This document shows, piece after piece, positions 9,622-18,963 of a DNA stretch of 64,000 nucleotides (position 1 is the first letter of the stretch; each line of letters begins with the position of its first letter). The DNA comes from CAWGMT01 sp963823675. GTDB taxonomy: Bacteria; Planctomycetota; Planctomycetia; Isosphaerales; Isosphaeraceae. A program made the position numbers and the translations under genes. The stretch spans positions 186,001-250,000 of the forward strand of contig CAWGMT010000014.1 in NCBI GenBank assembly GCA_963823675.1, given 5' to 3'. Under the pieces are notes generated by a model. It saw nothing but the letters and a program-made list of their open reading frames with translations, made no database searches and was not told where the DNA came from.

Positions 9622-10446
9622 ATGATCTGTGTCGTCGGCGACCGGAAGGCGATCGAGAGATACAGAAACCTGCTCCTCTCCGATTGGAAGGCAGGGTTCC
9701 CTGAGGCGGTTCTCGACCTGCTCTGGCAGATCGTTTCCAAGAACACAGCCGCAGAAGCGGAACACTCGCTCATTCAAATCCTTGATCCCAGGAATACCTC
9801 TTCGTTTCCCACTCAGTTCTTCCAGGACGTTCTTGCGAGCTTTTCCGGCGGCTGGAAATTCGTGCGGTTGGCCAATCTACCGGATCTACCCGCTGATTAC
9901 GTCCCTTCGAAGCGAATGACCAAAGAGGCCTGGCTCGCGTGCAGGCTCTCGACCTATCTGACACTCCAGGCCCTCACCACCGTCGAGGGGGACCTCAGCT
10001 TCTTGGCTGACTCGCAGGCTCTCGCATTTCAAGCCGCAGTCCACGTCCTACTCCCCGGGCTTCGTGATAAACTACCCGCCGAGCATTCCATCCTGCTGCA
10101 CTCCGCCACGCTCTATTCGGTGGGATATGCAGTGCAAGACCCTGCTCATTCTGCTTACATGGTGAGTCAGGTTTACGATTATCTCAACGATAAGGAGACC
10201 AGGCTGGAGTCGCTCGCTGCCTCCTTCCGGTTCACGTCGCCGAAGGATCACTCTTATTTGACCAAAGCGCAGGAATACTGGAGCGAATTACTGGACCGGG
10301 GGAAGTTCGCAGAGGCCGAACAGTTTCTGTTCTCTTTGCACCTCCAGTCGTTGCCGGACCAGCAGTCGGAGGTCCAAGAAATGATTGTCAAAGCCCTTCG
10401 ATTCATCACGAAAAACGAAAAGCGTCCGCGCCGCGCAACCGCCTGA
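9622..10446 (+). CDS. hypothetical protein
   Basis: This 274-residue, mainly helical protein has no signal peptide or membrane segment. The ATG at 9622 is preceded by AAGGA about 10 bases upstream. The sequence begins MICVVGDRKAIERYRNLLLS. I do not recognise the family. Helices such as LPAEHSILLHSATLYSVGYA suggest an alpha-solenoid or helical bundle. The next gene starts 29 bp downstream on the same strand, so the two are probably co-transcribed. Confidence 0.6.
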   Translation: MICVVGDRKAIERYRNLLLSDWKAGFPEAVLDLLWQIVSKNTAAEAEHSLIQILDPRNTSSFPTQFFQDVLASFSGGWKFVRLANLPDLPADYVPSKRMTKEAWLACRLSTYLTLQALTTVEGDLSFLADSQALAFQAAVHVLLPGLRDKLPAEHSILLHSATLYSVGYAVQDPAHSAYMVSQVYDYLNDKETRLESLAASFRFTSPKDHSYLTKAQEYWSELLDRGKFAEAEQFLFSLHLQSLPDQQSEVQEMIVKALRFITKNEKRPRRATA

Positions 10447-10474
10447 CGCCGGAGCTTCGCCGTCTGGAGGCCAG

Positions 10475-10981
10475 ATGAGCATCGCCGACGAGTTGGAAAA
10501 GCTGCACCGGCTCCGTCAATCGGGAGCGATCGATGACTACGAGTTCGCCCAGGCCAAGACCAAACTCCTGAACGGTTCGCCGGATGCTCAACCCGGTGAG
10601 TCGCCGGCATTCGAATCAGCCTGGGTCGGCCCGAGTGAGCAGGAGCGAGAAACCCGTCGATGGGGCTTGTTCCTGCATCTGTCCGTTCTGGCCGGTTACG
10701 CCTTGCCGATTGCAGGCATCGCCGTCCCGGTCGCAATCTGGCAGTTGAAGAAGGATGAGCTCCCGAAGATCGACTTGCATGGCAAGAACGCGGTCAACTG
10801 GATCATTTCGTTGATCATCTACGCTGCGGTCTGCGGAATCCTGGTCCCCGTGTTTGGCCTCGGCATCCCCTTGCTCATGGCGCTCGGAGTGGTCGCGGTC
10901 ATCTTCCCGATCGTCGCGGCGATCAAGGCCAATAATGGCGAAATCTGGAAGTATCCGATGGCAATCTCGTTCTTGAAATGA
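10475..10981 (+). CDS. SHOCT-domain, DUF4870 membrane protein
   Basis: This 168-residue protein starts at the ATG at 10475, with GGAGG seven bases upstream. Residues 1-32 (SIADELEKLHRLRQSGAI, then DDYEFAQAKTKLL) form a SHOCT domain, a short C-terminal-type helical hairpin thought to mediate oligomerisation. Residues 55-160 are a DUF4870 membrane domain with several hydrophobic helices (HLSVLAGYALPIAGIAVPVA, HGKNAVNWIISLIIYAA). DUF4870 is a small membrane domain of unknown function. Here the SHOCT part is N-terminal, which is common in planctomycete homologues I know of. Confidence 0.85.
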   Translation: MSIADELEKLHRLRQSGAIDDYEFAQAKTKLLNGSPDAQPGESPAFESAWVGPSEQERETRRWGLFLHLSVLAGYALPIAGIAVPVAIWQLKKDELPKIDLHGKNAVNWIISLIIYAAVCGILVPVFGLGIPLLMALGVVAVIFPIVAAIKANNGEIWKYPMAISFLK

Positions 10982-11002
10982 AGCCGGAAAACCCCTGTTG
11001 GG

Positions 11003-12043
11003 TCAATCCCACGCACCTCTCAAAAAGCCAAGAATCTCGGGCAACAAATCGCGGCGCGGGACCGTGTTGACCTGCGCCTCGAACCCGTGCCGGACACCTT
11101 CGACCAGGATCAGCTTGTGTCGCACCCCGGCTCGCTCGAGTGCCGCGGCCAGCCGCGCTGATTGTTGGGGCGGCACCCAGGCGTCGTCCGAGCCGTGCAA
11201 GAGCAGCATCGGAGCATCGTCGTTCGTCACGTGCTCGATCGGCGAGGCCTCCCGCAGCCGCGCCGGGTCGTTCGCCGCCCGCTCGCCCAGGAGAATTCGC
11301 ACCGGCTCATGTTCGAGATGGCGAGTCTCGACCAGACTCGCCAGGTCCGACGGTCCGTAAAAGTCAATCACGGCATTCACGCGGCCCGACTCTCCGGCGG
11401 GCCGTGGCTCGTCGGGCAGCGTTCCCAGCAAGGCGGCGAGCTGACCGCCGGCCGATTGGCCCAGGGCGGCGATCCGGTCAGGGTCGATCTCAAGCTCGCG
11501 CGCATGACGGCGAACCCAGCGCACCACGTCGCGCAGCTCAGCGAGAACCGCCGGCCAGCTCGGATCACCGGGCCTGGCCAGCCGGTACTCAGGCGCCACC
11601 ACAACGAGCCCGGCGCGGGCCAGCCGGACGACCGTGTTTTCGGAATCGAGCCGGTAAAGCCGCGGCGAGCCGCCGATCCAGCTTCCGCCATGAATCGCCA
11701 CAACGGCTGGGCGCCGGGCTCTCGGCGCCGGCTTGGACCCGGAAGATGGCCCCGCCCTCTCATTGACCGGCCCGAGCACGCTGGAAGACGATCGCTCTCC
11801 ACCAGGACCAGAAATCCAGATCGCCTCCGGCGGCGGCAGATAGATCTCCAGCGCGGTGCGACGCGTCGAGCCCTCGCCGCCGTCAACGTACCGTTTGATA
11901 ATCCTGACGCCGCCGGCTTCGACAATCCTGAACGACGACGGCCGCTCCGAGCCCGGCCAGAGCCAAACCGCTCCGGCCGCCAGGCCGGACCAGGCAATCA
12001 AGCGAACGATGATTCTGGCCGGAGGCAGGATGTCAGGTCGCAC
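11003..12043 (-). CDS. membrane-anchored or secreted alpha/beta hydrolase
   Basis: This is a 346-residue hydrolase read from a GTG at 12043, preceded by GGAG; no ATG is suitably placed and the ORF upstream is low-complexity. An N-terminal hydrophobic helix (IIVRLIAWSGLAAGAVWLW) acts as signal or anchor. The oxyanion motif is AIHGGSW and the nucleophile elbow is ALGQSAGGQLA. The Asp region is LLLHGSDDAWVPPQQS and the catalytic His lies in VEGVRHGFEAQ. It shows the same fold and motif order as the hydrolase at 8221-9222, so the two are likely paralogs. The substrate is unknown. Confidence 0.8.
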   Translation of the reverse strand: MRPDILPPARIIVRLIAWSGLAAGAVWLWPGSERPSSFRIVEAGGVRIIKRYVDGGEGSTRRTALEIYLPPPEAIWISGPGGERSSSSVLGPVNERAGPSSGSKPAPRARRPAVVAIHGGSWIGGSPRLYRLDSENTVVRLARAGLVVVAPEYRLARPGDPSWPAVLAELRDVVRWVRRHARELEIDPDRIAALGQSAGGQLAALLGTLPDEPRPAGESGRVNAVIDFYGPSDLASLVETRHLEHEPVRILLGERAANDPARLREASPIEHVTNDDAPMLLLHGSDDAWVPPQQSARLAAALERAGVRHKLILVEGVRHGFEAQVNTVPRRDLLPEILGFLRGAWD

Positions 12044-12163
12044 GTCAGCTCCGAATTGCGGGACCTGGATTCGCAATGCAGCATCTCGGGACGATGACCC
12101 GCTTTCGCACCGGCGATCGGGGACGATAAACTCTATAGTATACGGCGCTGGAGGGCACGGGGC

Positions 12164-12638
12164 ATGGTGTTCGACGAGTCCGTCATGATCGAGGCTGAGC
12201 CAGCAGCGTTGTTCCATCTGTCCCAGGACTACGATCGGCGGCTGGAATGGGACCCGTTCCTGCTGTCGGCGTCTTCGGTTGGCGACGCCCGCGAGGCCGG
12301 CGTCGGCGACCCGGGTCCTTTGCGTGGCCAGGAACGGTTGGTCAATGGAGACGGAATACGTTTCGTTCAACCCGCCGCGTGCCACCGCGATCCAGATGAC
12401 CAAGGGCCCGTGGTTCCTCGCCAGCTTCGCGGGGTCGTGGCGATTCGAGGAGGCCGCGCCGGGGCGAACAAGGGTCGGCTTCCGCTACAGCCTCCGGACG
12501 CGGCCAAGGTGGCTGGCCTGGCTGCTCACGCCGATCGTGACCCGGGCTTTCGCGCGGGACACACGCGCTCGGCTACGGGCACTGAAGCAAGCCGTCGAGC
12601 AACGCGGCCTCCTGGCCGGGGCGCACTTCGGAGGTTGA
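12164..12638 (+). CDS. SRPBCC (START/Bet v1-like) family protein (one frameshift)
   Basis: The N-terminal part (MVFDESVMIEAEPAALFHLS, then RRLEWDPFLLSA) begins at the ATG at 12164 behind GGAGG. It continues after a one-base shift near 12310 as METEYVSFNPPRATAIQMTK, then GSWRFEEAAPGRTRVGFRYS. Together it makes a lipid-cyclase-like SRPBCC domain of about 157 residues. These small helix-grip proteins bind hydrophobic ligands; many are polyketide cyclase/dehydrase-like, and no specific ligand can be proposed. It is divergent from the hydrolase gene, with 120 bp between. Confidence 0.7.
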
Positions 12639-12751
12639 CGGCAATGCAGGTAGTTCAGCCCAACGGGCGGGAAGTTCCCAGCCTTTAGTGACGCCTGGGA
12701 TTCTGCGCAACCAACGCCGTCCACGACGCTGCGACGTATCCGGAGTTGATT

Positions 12752-12885
12752 GGCCTGAAAGGTCAACGGAATACAGCCCAGGGTGCAACCCTGGGATTCG
12801 GGCCATCGGACGCCCTCAGTGACGTCGCGAATCTCCCCGAGTTCGGCCTGAAGGGCCGACGGAAAGCAGCCCACGGTCGAACCAG
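12752..12885. repeat. diverged dispersed repeat, two direct units
   Basis: Two units with the same order lie here in direct orientation. GGCCTGAAAGGTCAACGGAA begins at 12752 and is followed by a hairpin CCCAGGGTGCAACCCTGGG (about 12778-12796). The second, GGCCTGAAGGGCCGACGGAA, begins at 12845 and is followed by AGCAGCCCACGG. A degraded third piece lies upstream near 12655-12710. This matches a noncoding repeat I recall scattered through planctomycete intergenic regions. It fills the gap between two convergent genes and might act in termination. Confidence 0.5.
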
Positions 12886-12902
12886 AGTCTTGCGCACCCG
12901 CG

Positions 12903-14153
12903 TCAAGAGCGGGCCGGCGCCGGACGGTCCGACTTCTCGGGCGAACCCGCGTTCGCCAGTTTGGCCGCCGCATAGTTGACCAGATCAGCCTGGTTTCGAG
13001 CAAGCTCGGCGAGCCGATCATATTTCCCTGCGCGGCCGCAGAGCTGGGCCGCGCTCGGACAGATCAACGCCGAGCTGGGCACGCCGGCGAGGAACCGCGC
13101 CGCAGCGTCGATCGCCTGGTCGATCCGGCCCAGTCGGAACAGGAGGTTGACCAGCGTCTGCGCCGGCAGCGACGTTTCGGCATCGGTCGCCTCGGCATCG
13201 GCCGGCAGGGCGGCGACGGCCTTGGCCTCGAAGACCGCAATGGCCCGATCGACCTCGATACCAAGGAGCGCGCCCAGAAAAGCCCCATGATCGGCAAAGA
13301 CCTTCTCGAATGGCGGCGGGCCGTCGTACAAGAGCCGGGGTGAGAGATTGCGGCCGTACTCGGTCAGGTCGAAGGCGAGCGCGAGAACCGCACGATCGGA
13401 GACCTGGATCGACGAGCGGACGACCGCCGCCAGATGCGAGATATCCATGTGGTAGCCGTCCTCGGAGAACAGCCACGGCCGCCCGCGAACCAGCTCGGCA
13501 ATCGATGCACCCGGGGGCGGAAGCGGCTGGCCACGGCCGGCGATGTCGGCGCGCAGGCTGGCCGTCAAGTCAGCATGCAACCGGCGGATCAACCGCTCCG
13601 CGCAGCGAACGCGGGTCGCTTCCTCATGCGGCGGCAACTGCTCGAGTGCCGAGATCGCCGGGCAGGCGCCGTAGTTCTCCAGAATCAGCTCGAAGCCGCG
13701 TGCCGGCTCGACGCCGTGGTTGAAGGCGATCTCGATGATCGTCCCCAGCCGCTCGTCGTTCTCAGCCGGCTGGTAGCCCCGGATGGCCTGCGCAACTGGC
13801 TCGGACTCGCCGATCGCCCGGTAATAGGCCCAGGCCGTCGGGATATCGCCCTGATCGAGATACCTGGCGCCGACCAGCCGGATCGCCGCGACATATTTCT
13901 CCTCGTACTGCGAGCGAGCCGGCTCGGGGATCTCGGCCGCCGCAAAGGCCGCCACCAGCGGCAGGCCAAGCTCATGACGAGCCTTCAGAAGCAGCGCATC
14001 GAGCAACTCGCGATACTGGCCGGCCTCGGTCAATTGCCGGATCAACTCATCGAGGGCACCGCTGGGGCCTGCCGTTTCGAACGCTCGGTCAAACGACAGG
14101 AACGCCCCCTGGCGGTGTGGATCTCCGTCGTTTGTTTCGCGGACTTCATTCAC
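12903..14153 (-). CDS. conserved hypothetical helical protein
   Basis: This is a 416-residue intact cytoplasmic protein with no signal or membrane segment. It is rich in helix pairs with TPR-like spacing (LIRQLTEAGQYRELLDALLL, YLDQGDIPTAWAYYRAIGES, LLFRLGRIDQAIDAAARFLA). A conserved central stretch is GRPWLFSEDGYHMDISHLAA. I know similar proteins only as planctomycete hypotheticals. It is transcribed divergently from hemE, with 217 bp between; no functional link to heme synthesis can be drawn. Confidence 0.65.
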   Translation of the reverse strand: MNEVRETNDGDPHRQGAFLSFDRAFETAGPSGALDELIRQLTEAGQYRELLDALLLKARHELGLPLVAAFAAAEIPEPARSQYEEKYVAAIRLVGARYLDQGDIPTAWAYYRAIGESEPVAQAIRGYQPAENDERLGTIIEIAFNHGVEPARGFELILENYGACPAISALEQLPPHEEATRVRCAERLIRRLHADLTASLRADIAGRGQPLPPPGASIAELVRGRPWLFSEDGYHMDISHLAAVVRSSIQVSDRAVLALAFDLTEYGRNLSPRLLYDGPPPFEKVFADHGAFLGALLGIEVDRAIAVFEAKAVAALPADAEATDAETSLPAQTLVNLLFRLGRIDQAIDAAARFLAGVPSSALICPSAAQLCGRAGKYDRLAELARNQADLVNYAAAKLANAGSPEKSDRPAPARS

Positions 14154-14370
14154 AGTCTGATCTCCGTCGTCATCCTTTTGTTCCGTAGCGCCATTGGAAT
14201 GCCGCGCTCGACGTCACGTCAACCCGTTGTCTGTGTTTGCATGTGCCGGTCAACTCATAGCACCAGGGGGTGGCGCGGGACGCTTGAATCCGAAAACGAC
14301 CGCTCCCGCCTCGCGGGTTCGATGCAGAAGGACTAAAGTGAGAGGCCATGAACGAAGTCTTCAAACGTCA

Positions 14371-15463
14371 ATGGACCGCTCGATGCCCGATTCCATTGTC
14401 CCGGAAGAGCCCGCGACACGCGAGCCCGTCCTGGATAACCCGTTCCTGAAAGCCTGCCGGCGCGAGCCGGCCGGCGTCACGCCAATCTGGCTCATGCGCC
14501 AGGCGGGACGCTACATGCCCGAATACCGAGCCGTTCGGGCCAAGGTACCGTTTCTCGAGCTCTGCAAACGACCCGAGCTGGCGGCGGAAGTAACGGTCAC
14601 GGCGGCCGAGCGGCTCGGCGTCGAACGCGGCCATCCTGTTCGCCGACATCCTGCTTTTACTGGAACCACTGGGCTTCGAGGTCGAGTTTACCAAGGGGGA
14701 AGGACCGGTCATCCACAACCCGATCAAAACCGCCGCCGACGTCGATCGATTGCGGCCGCTCGCGAATTTCGAACCACTCGCTTTTGTGCCGGCGGCCGTC
14801 CGCATGATCCGCGCGGCCCTGCAACCGGCGGTCGCGCTCATCGGTTTTGCCGGAGCACCTTTCACCCTCGCCTGTTACGCCATCGAAGGGGGGGCTTCCC
14901 GCCATTACGAGCGGGCCAAGACCTTCATGTATTGCAACCCGGCGGCCTGGGATGCACTCATGGAGTTGCTGGTCGACGCCACCGCGATCTACCTCAATGC
15001 CCAGATCGAAGCGGGGGCCCAGGTGATCCAGGTGTTCGATAGCTGGGTGGGCACGCTCAGCCCGCACGATTACCGACGGTTCGTCCAGCCCCACATGGCC
15101 CGGCTGTTTGCGCGGCTCGATCCGTCCGCGCCGGCGATCCATTTCGGAACCGGGACGGCGACTTTGCTCGAGCTCCAGCGCGACGCCGGCGGGTCTGTGA
15201 TCGGCCTGGACTGGCGGGTGGAGCTCGATCTAGCGTGGGAGCGGCTCGGTCCGGGTGTCGCGATCCAGGGCAACCTCGACCCGGCCGTCTTGCTCGGCCC
15301 CCGGCCCGAGATCGAACGCCAGGCGCGCCGGATCATCCGCCAGGCCGGTGGACGCCCCGGCCATATCTTTAACCTGGGACACGGTATCCTGCCCGAGACT
15401 CCCGTCAACCACGTGAGAGCTCTCATCGACACGGTTCACTCGGTCACTGCGAGTCAGCCGTGA
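14371..15463 (+). CDS. hemE: uroporphyrinogen decarboxylase HemE (one frameshift)
   Basis: HemE removes four acetate carboxyls from uroporphyrinogen III to give coproporphyrinogen III in the cytosol. The N-terminus shows the signature TPIWLMRQAGRYMPEYR. After a single extra A near 14624 (GTCGAACGCG where GTCGACGCG restores the frame) it continues AAILFADILLLLEPLGFEVE. Later motifs are IGFAGAPFTLACYAIEGG, IQVFDSWVGTLSPHDY, GTGTATLLEL and HIFNLGHGILPETPVNHV. The total is about 363 residues, normal for HemE. The start is uncertain: ATG at 14371 or 14383 in frame, or the ATG at 14348, which has GAGAGG upstream but would need another one-base correction. hemG follows 226 bp downstream. Confidence 0.9.
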
Positions 15464-15517
15464 ACCCTCCCTGCGGGGGCATCCGGTTGGACGCGCAACT
15501 GGAGTCTTGACAAGGGG

Positions 15518-15546
15518 TTGAAAAAACGATCCGCGCGCTCCATAAT
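15518..15546 (+). promoter_or_regulatory. candidate sigma-70 promoter for hemG
   Basis: TTGAAA at 15518-15523 and CATAAT at 15541-15546 are separated by exactly 17 bp. This is the ideal housekeeping spacing, in an unusually A-rich patch of a GC-rich intergenic region. It lies about 145 bp upstream of the hemG start and suggests that hemG can be transcribed independently of hemE. The evidence is sequence match only. Confidence 0.4.
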
Positions 15547-15689
15547 AGGGGTTCTGGAAATTGAGCAACCGTCGAGCCGTGCGCACACCTTGCGATCGCA
15601 GGCACGGCCGGGTTGCAGGTTCCGAATAGCCGAGCAAGGACCGCGCCGTCCGTGGTGTCGGTTCGCGTGGCACGGGGGGTTGAAGGACA

Positions 15690-17165
15690 TTGGCAGAGCG
15701 GGCGATTGACCAGGGCAAGACGGCTCGGGTCGTTGTGGTCGGTGGCGGCCTCTCAGGCTTGGCCGCAGCCCATCGGATCCATGAGCGGTCGTTCTCCTTG
15801 CGCCGGCAGATCGAGCTTGTGGTCGTGGAAGCCAAGGATCGGGTTGGTGGGGTGATCGGGACGACGCGATTCGACGGCTTCACGGTGGAGGAGGGGCCCG
15901 ACTCATTCATCACCAACAAGCCGTGGGGGGTGGAGGTTTGCCGGCGGCTCGGTTTGGGTGACCAGGTCATCGAGACCGATCCCAGTCATCGCCGCTCGTT
16001 CGTCGTGCGCAACGGGCGGCTGGCTCCGGTGCCGGAGGGCTTCGTCCTGATGGCTCCATCGCGGCTGCTGCCGGTCTTGACCTCGCCGATCTTGTCGTGG
16101 CGGGGCAAGCTCCGAATGTTGATGGACCTGGTCATCCCCCGCCGCGATGACGAGACCGAGGAAAGCCTGGCGGCCTTCGTGCGCCGGCGGCTCGGGCGCG
16201 AGGCGCTTGACCGGCTGGTGCAGCCCCTGGTCGCGGGCATTTACACCGCCGACCCCAACGACTTGAGTCTGAAGGCGACGCTGCCGCAGTTCCTGGCGAT
16301 GGAGCGCGAGCACGGCAGCTTGATCCGCGCCGCCAGGCGGGCGGCGCGCGACCGGGACTCCCTCCATGTCGAAGAGCAAGCCTCGGGAGCGCGGTATGGA
16401 CTGTTCATCACGCTGGCCGAGGGCATGGATACCTTGCCCCGCGCCCTGGCCGCCTCCTTGCCGCCGGGCTGCATCCGCACCGAAACCGCGGTCCGGCGGG
16501 TCAGCCGGAATGGCCCGGTCTCGCCCTGGCTGGTCGAGCTCCTGGACGGGCCGTCCATCGAAGCCGACAGCGTGGTTCTCTCCACCGAGGCTCATGCCGC
16601 CGCGCGGCTGCTCGACTCGGCGGATCCCGCACTCGCGCTTCAGCTTCGTGCCATTCCGTATGCCTCGTCGATCATCGTTAACAGCGCCTACCGGCGCGAC
16701 CAGATCACCCACCCTCTCGACGGCTTCGGAGCGGTCGTTCCGGCGATCGAAGGCCGGCCGATCCTGGCCGTCTCGTTCTTGAGCGTGAAGTTTCCCAATC
16801 GAGCCCCGGCGGGAACCGTCCTCTTGCGGACATTCCTCGGCGGCGCGACCCGTCCCGACCAGCTCGACATGGACGACGATGCGATCTCGGCCGTGGTCCA
16901 GCGCGAGCTGGGCGACCTGATCGGCGCCTCGGGCGAGCCCCTCTTCGTCCGGATCGGCCGGCATCCACGCGCGATGCCTCAATATAATCTGGGCCACCTC
17001 GAGCGCGTCGCCTCAATCCGCCGTCACCTGTCCAAGCATGGGGGACTCTACCTGACCGGTATCGCCTATGGCGGCGTCGGCATTCCCGACTGCGTCCACG
17101 CCGCCGAGCTGACCGCTGACGCGCTCCTCGACGCCGTGGCCAACCCAGCCGCCTCGGCGGCGTGA
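15690..17165 (+). CDS. hemG: protoporphyrinogen/coproporphyrinogen oxidase (HemG/HemY type)
   Basis: This is a 491-residue intact FAD-dependent oxidase. The dinucleotide-binding motif is VVVVGGGLSGLAAAHRI near residue 15, followed by VVEAKDRVGGVIGTTRFDGF and EEGPDSFI. The C-terminal FAD-contact motif is GLYLTGIAYGGVGIPDCVHA. This is the oxygen-dependent HemY-type family (TIGR00562). Members oxidise protoporphyrinogen IX, or coproporphyrinogen III in organisms using the coproporphyrin route, and sequence alone does not separate them. TTG at 15690 gives MAERAIDQ; its spacing to GAAGGA is short, so the start is tentative. It lies directly downstream of hemE. Confidence 0.9.
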   Translation: MAERAIDQGKTARVVVVGGGLSGLAAAHRIHERSFSLRRQIELVVVEAKDRVGGVIGTTRFDGFTVEEGPDSFITNKPWGVEVCRRLGLGDQVIETDPSHRRSFVVRNGRLAPVPEGFVLMAPSRLLPVLTSPILSWRGKLRMLMDLVIPRRDDETEESLAAFVRRRLGREALDRLVQPLVAGIYTADPNDLSLKATLPQFLAMEREHGSLIRAARRAARDRDSLHVEEQASGARYGLFITLAEGMDTLPRALAASLPPGCIRTETAVRRVSRNGPVSPWLVELLDGPSIEADSVVLSTEAHAAARLLDSADPALALQLRAIPYASSIIVNSAYRRDQITHPLDGFGAVVPAIEGRPILAVSFLSVKFPNRAPAGTVLLRTFLGGATRPDQLDMDDDAISAVVQRELGDLIGASGEPLFVRIGRHPRAMPQYNLGHLERVASIRRHLSKHGGLYLTGIAYGGVGIPDCVHAAELTADALLDAVANPAASAA

Positions 17166-17241
17166 CCGGCAATTCTTTTCTTCCTTGTGCTAAAGGAGGG
17201 CAGGCGACGACCTGCGAGGCACACGACGACAACGACCTCTC

Positions 17242-17260
17242 CCCCCCTTGCTAAGGGGGG
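17242..17260. repeat. C/G-run hairpin element
   Basis: CCCCCCTT, loop GCT, AAGGGGGG forms an 8-bp perfect hairpin followed by TAGGGGGG. It lies 80-95 bp after the hemG stop but lacks a T tract, so I treat it as a short dispersed palindromic element rather than an intrinsic terminator. Confidence 0.5.
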
Positions 17261-17359
17261 TAGGGGGGTGAGCTCGGCACAACCAAATTACAGTGTGCGC
17301 GAGGCGAATTGGAGCTTCTCGGCGCAACCAATGAATCCACCCTGGGAGCAACGCGTACC

Positions 17360-18394
17360 ATGAACCGTCGCCATTTTCTTGCCGCCTCGGCGGCCACGAC
17401 CGCCCTGGCTGGGCGGTCGGTAGCTGCTGTGTACTCTTCAAAGCCACTCAAAGTGATCATTCCTCCGTCGGAGCCGCAAGAGCTCGCGGAGTTGAAGGCG
17501 GCCGCGCCAGGCATCGAGCTTGTCGAGTGCCGGAGCGAAGAAGACGCAATCGCACAGGCCAGCGACGCGGACGCCGTCTACGCCTGGATCACGCCGCAAG
17601 TCATCCGCAAAGCGAAGTCGCTGCGGTGGGTTCAGCAGCCGAGCGCGGGCGTTGAGCATTTATTGGAGATTCCCGAGCTCATCGAGCGCGACATCATCTT
17701 GACCAACATGCAACGCGTCTACGGCCCGGAGATCGCCGACCAGGCCATCGCATACTTGCTCGCGTTCACCCGCAGCCTCGCTCATTTCATTCGGGCGCAG
17801 CCGAGCCAGGAGTGGCGTTCCAGCGGGCCGGAAGTGGTCCTCGACGAATTGTCGGGCAAGACCCTCCTGGTTGTCGGTCTGGGCGGAATCGGCAGCGAGA
17901 TTGCCCGGCGCACGGCAGGGTTCGGGATGCGCGTGCTCGCGACTGACCCGAAAGTCTGGGAGCGGCCGCCTTTCGTCGAGGAACTGCACAAGCCCGACGC
18001 CTTTGCCGGTCTGCTGCCTCGCGCAGACGTCGTGGCCAGCGCCGCCCCGCTCACCAAGGCGACGAGAAAGATGATCGGCGCCAGGGAATTCGGCATGATG
18101 AAGCCGGGCGTCACCCTGATCAACGTGTCGCGCGGCGGCGTGGTCGATACCGCCGCCTTGGTTGCTGCCCTGGACAAGAAGCAGGTCGCCGCCGCCGGGC
18201 TCGACGTGACCGACCCGGAACCGCTGCCCAAGGGTCACCCGCTCTGGTCGCGAAACACGATCATCACGCCTCACAGCGCGGGCCAATCACCGGGCGGCCA
18301 GCGCCGGCGCCAGCAGGTCCTCTGCGAAAACCTGCGCCGCTTCGCCGCCGGTGAGATGCTGCTGAACATCGTGGACAAAGCGGCCGGCTACTGA
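17360..18394 (+). CDS. exported D-2-hydroxyacid dehydrogenase family protein
   Basis: This 344-residue protein begins MNRRHFLAASAATTALAG, a twin-arginine (Tat)-type signal. The catalytic part is a D-isomer 2-hydroxyacid dehydrogenase. The NAD(P)-binding motif is VVGLGGIGSEIARR near residue 185. The substrate Arg lies in LINVSRGGVVDTAAL, the Glu in DPEPLPKGHPLW and the His in IITPHSAGQ. This family reduces 2-keto acids with NAD(P)H. Tat export of a cofactor-bound dehydrogenase is unusual but plausible, as Tat moves folded proteins. The ATG at 17360 places the RR motif correctly. Substrate unknown. Confidence 0.85.
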   Translation: MNRRHFLAASAATTALAGRSVAAVYSSKPLKVIIPPSEPQELAELKAAAPGIELVECRSEEDAIAQASDADAVYAWITPQVIRKAKSLRWVQQPSAGVEHLLEIPELIERDIILTNMQRVYGPEIADQAIAYLLAFTRSLAHFIRAQPSQEWRSSGPEVVLDELSGKTLLVVGLGGIGSEIARRTAGFGMRVLATDPKVWERPPFVEELHKPDAFAGLLPRADVVASAAPLTKATRKMIGAREFGMMKPGVTLINVSRGGVVDTAALVAALDKKQVAAAGLDVTDPEPLPKGHPLWSRNTIITPHSAGQSPGGQRRRQQVLCENLRRFAAGEMLLNIVDKAAGY

Positions 18395-18708
18395 TAGGAC
18401 CGACGCGATATCCACTCGCGGCTTGACGGCACCATTTTCCAGTGGATCCGTGACCACTGGCCAGGGTCCGATTGTTCATGATGCGAAGGCGCCGTGTTGT
18501 GCAAATGAATCAAAGTCGGCGCGTCTCGACCGAATTCTGACCGCGGGGAGAACTGCGCGACTAGGATTGTGATGGATGTGCTGATCCGACACGAGGCTCG
18601 GCGGTCCCAAGCCGCTCTCGAATCGGAGGCGGATCGTCGCCGTGTCTCAGTTTCGGCGGTTGGACGTGGCGAATCTGAGTGCCGGATAGCTCCGACGAGG
18701 AGACCAAG
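18395..18708. other. intergenic region upstream of the Flp pilin
   Basis: This 314-bp stretch has no convincing gene. It ends with GAGGAG, the ribosome-binding site of the pilin at 18709. Short ORFs here are shadows. Confidence 0.45.
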
Positions 18709-18882
18709 ATGCGACCGTGCGCAAGTCGATTTCGACATTTCATCGGCAGCGAGGACGGCCCCACGGCCGTGGAATATGCCGTGATGCTAGCCATGGTCGG
18801 GGTGGCGATCTTGACGATCATCTCCTCGATCGCGACATCCATCAGCGGAACGTTGAGCACCGTCAACAGCTCGCTGAGCTGA
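18709..18882 (+). CDS. Flp/Fap-family type IVb pilin
   Basis: This is a 57-residue pilin. A short basic leader (MRPCASRFRHFIGSEDG) precedes the prepilin cleavage site. The conserved PTAVEYAVMLAMVGVAILTI follows, with Glu at mature position 5. GAGGAG lies upstream of the ATG. Such pilins are processed by TadV/CpaA peptidase and assembled by Tad machinery for surface adhesion. No tad genes are in the window, so it is an orphan pilin locus. A perfect palindrome follows 12 bp downstream. Confidence 0.9.
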   Translation: MRPCASRFRHFIGSEDGPTAVEYAVMLAMVGVAILTIISSIATSISGTLSTVNSSLS

Positions 18883-18894
18883 GAGGTGGACCCG

Positions 18895-18917
18895 AAAAGG
18901 TGTCAGTGACACCTTTT
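18895..18917. terminator. perfect palindrome, probable bidirectional terminator
   Basis: AAAAGGTGTCA, centre G, then TGACACCTTTT gives an 11-bp perfect inverted repeat with A and T runs at its ends. It lies between the convergent pilin (stop 18882) and PEP-CTERM gene (stop 18964), where a two-way intrinsic terminator is expected. The GGTGTCAxTGACACC type is also common as a dispersed palindrome, so it may be a repeat copy put to this use. Confidence 0.65.
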
Positions 18918-18963
18918 GCCGAGCGTGCCTCATATCGGCGAACACCGCGAGGCCGTCGGCGAA

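Noticed and set aside
17242..17260. Intrinsic terminator after hemG
   Set aside because: The hairpin is perfect but no T tract follows; listed as a dispersed palindrome instead.
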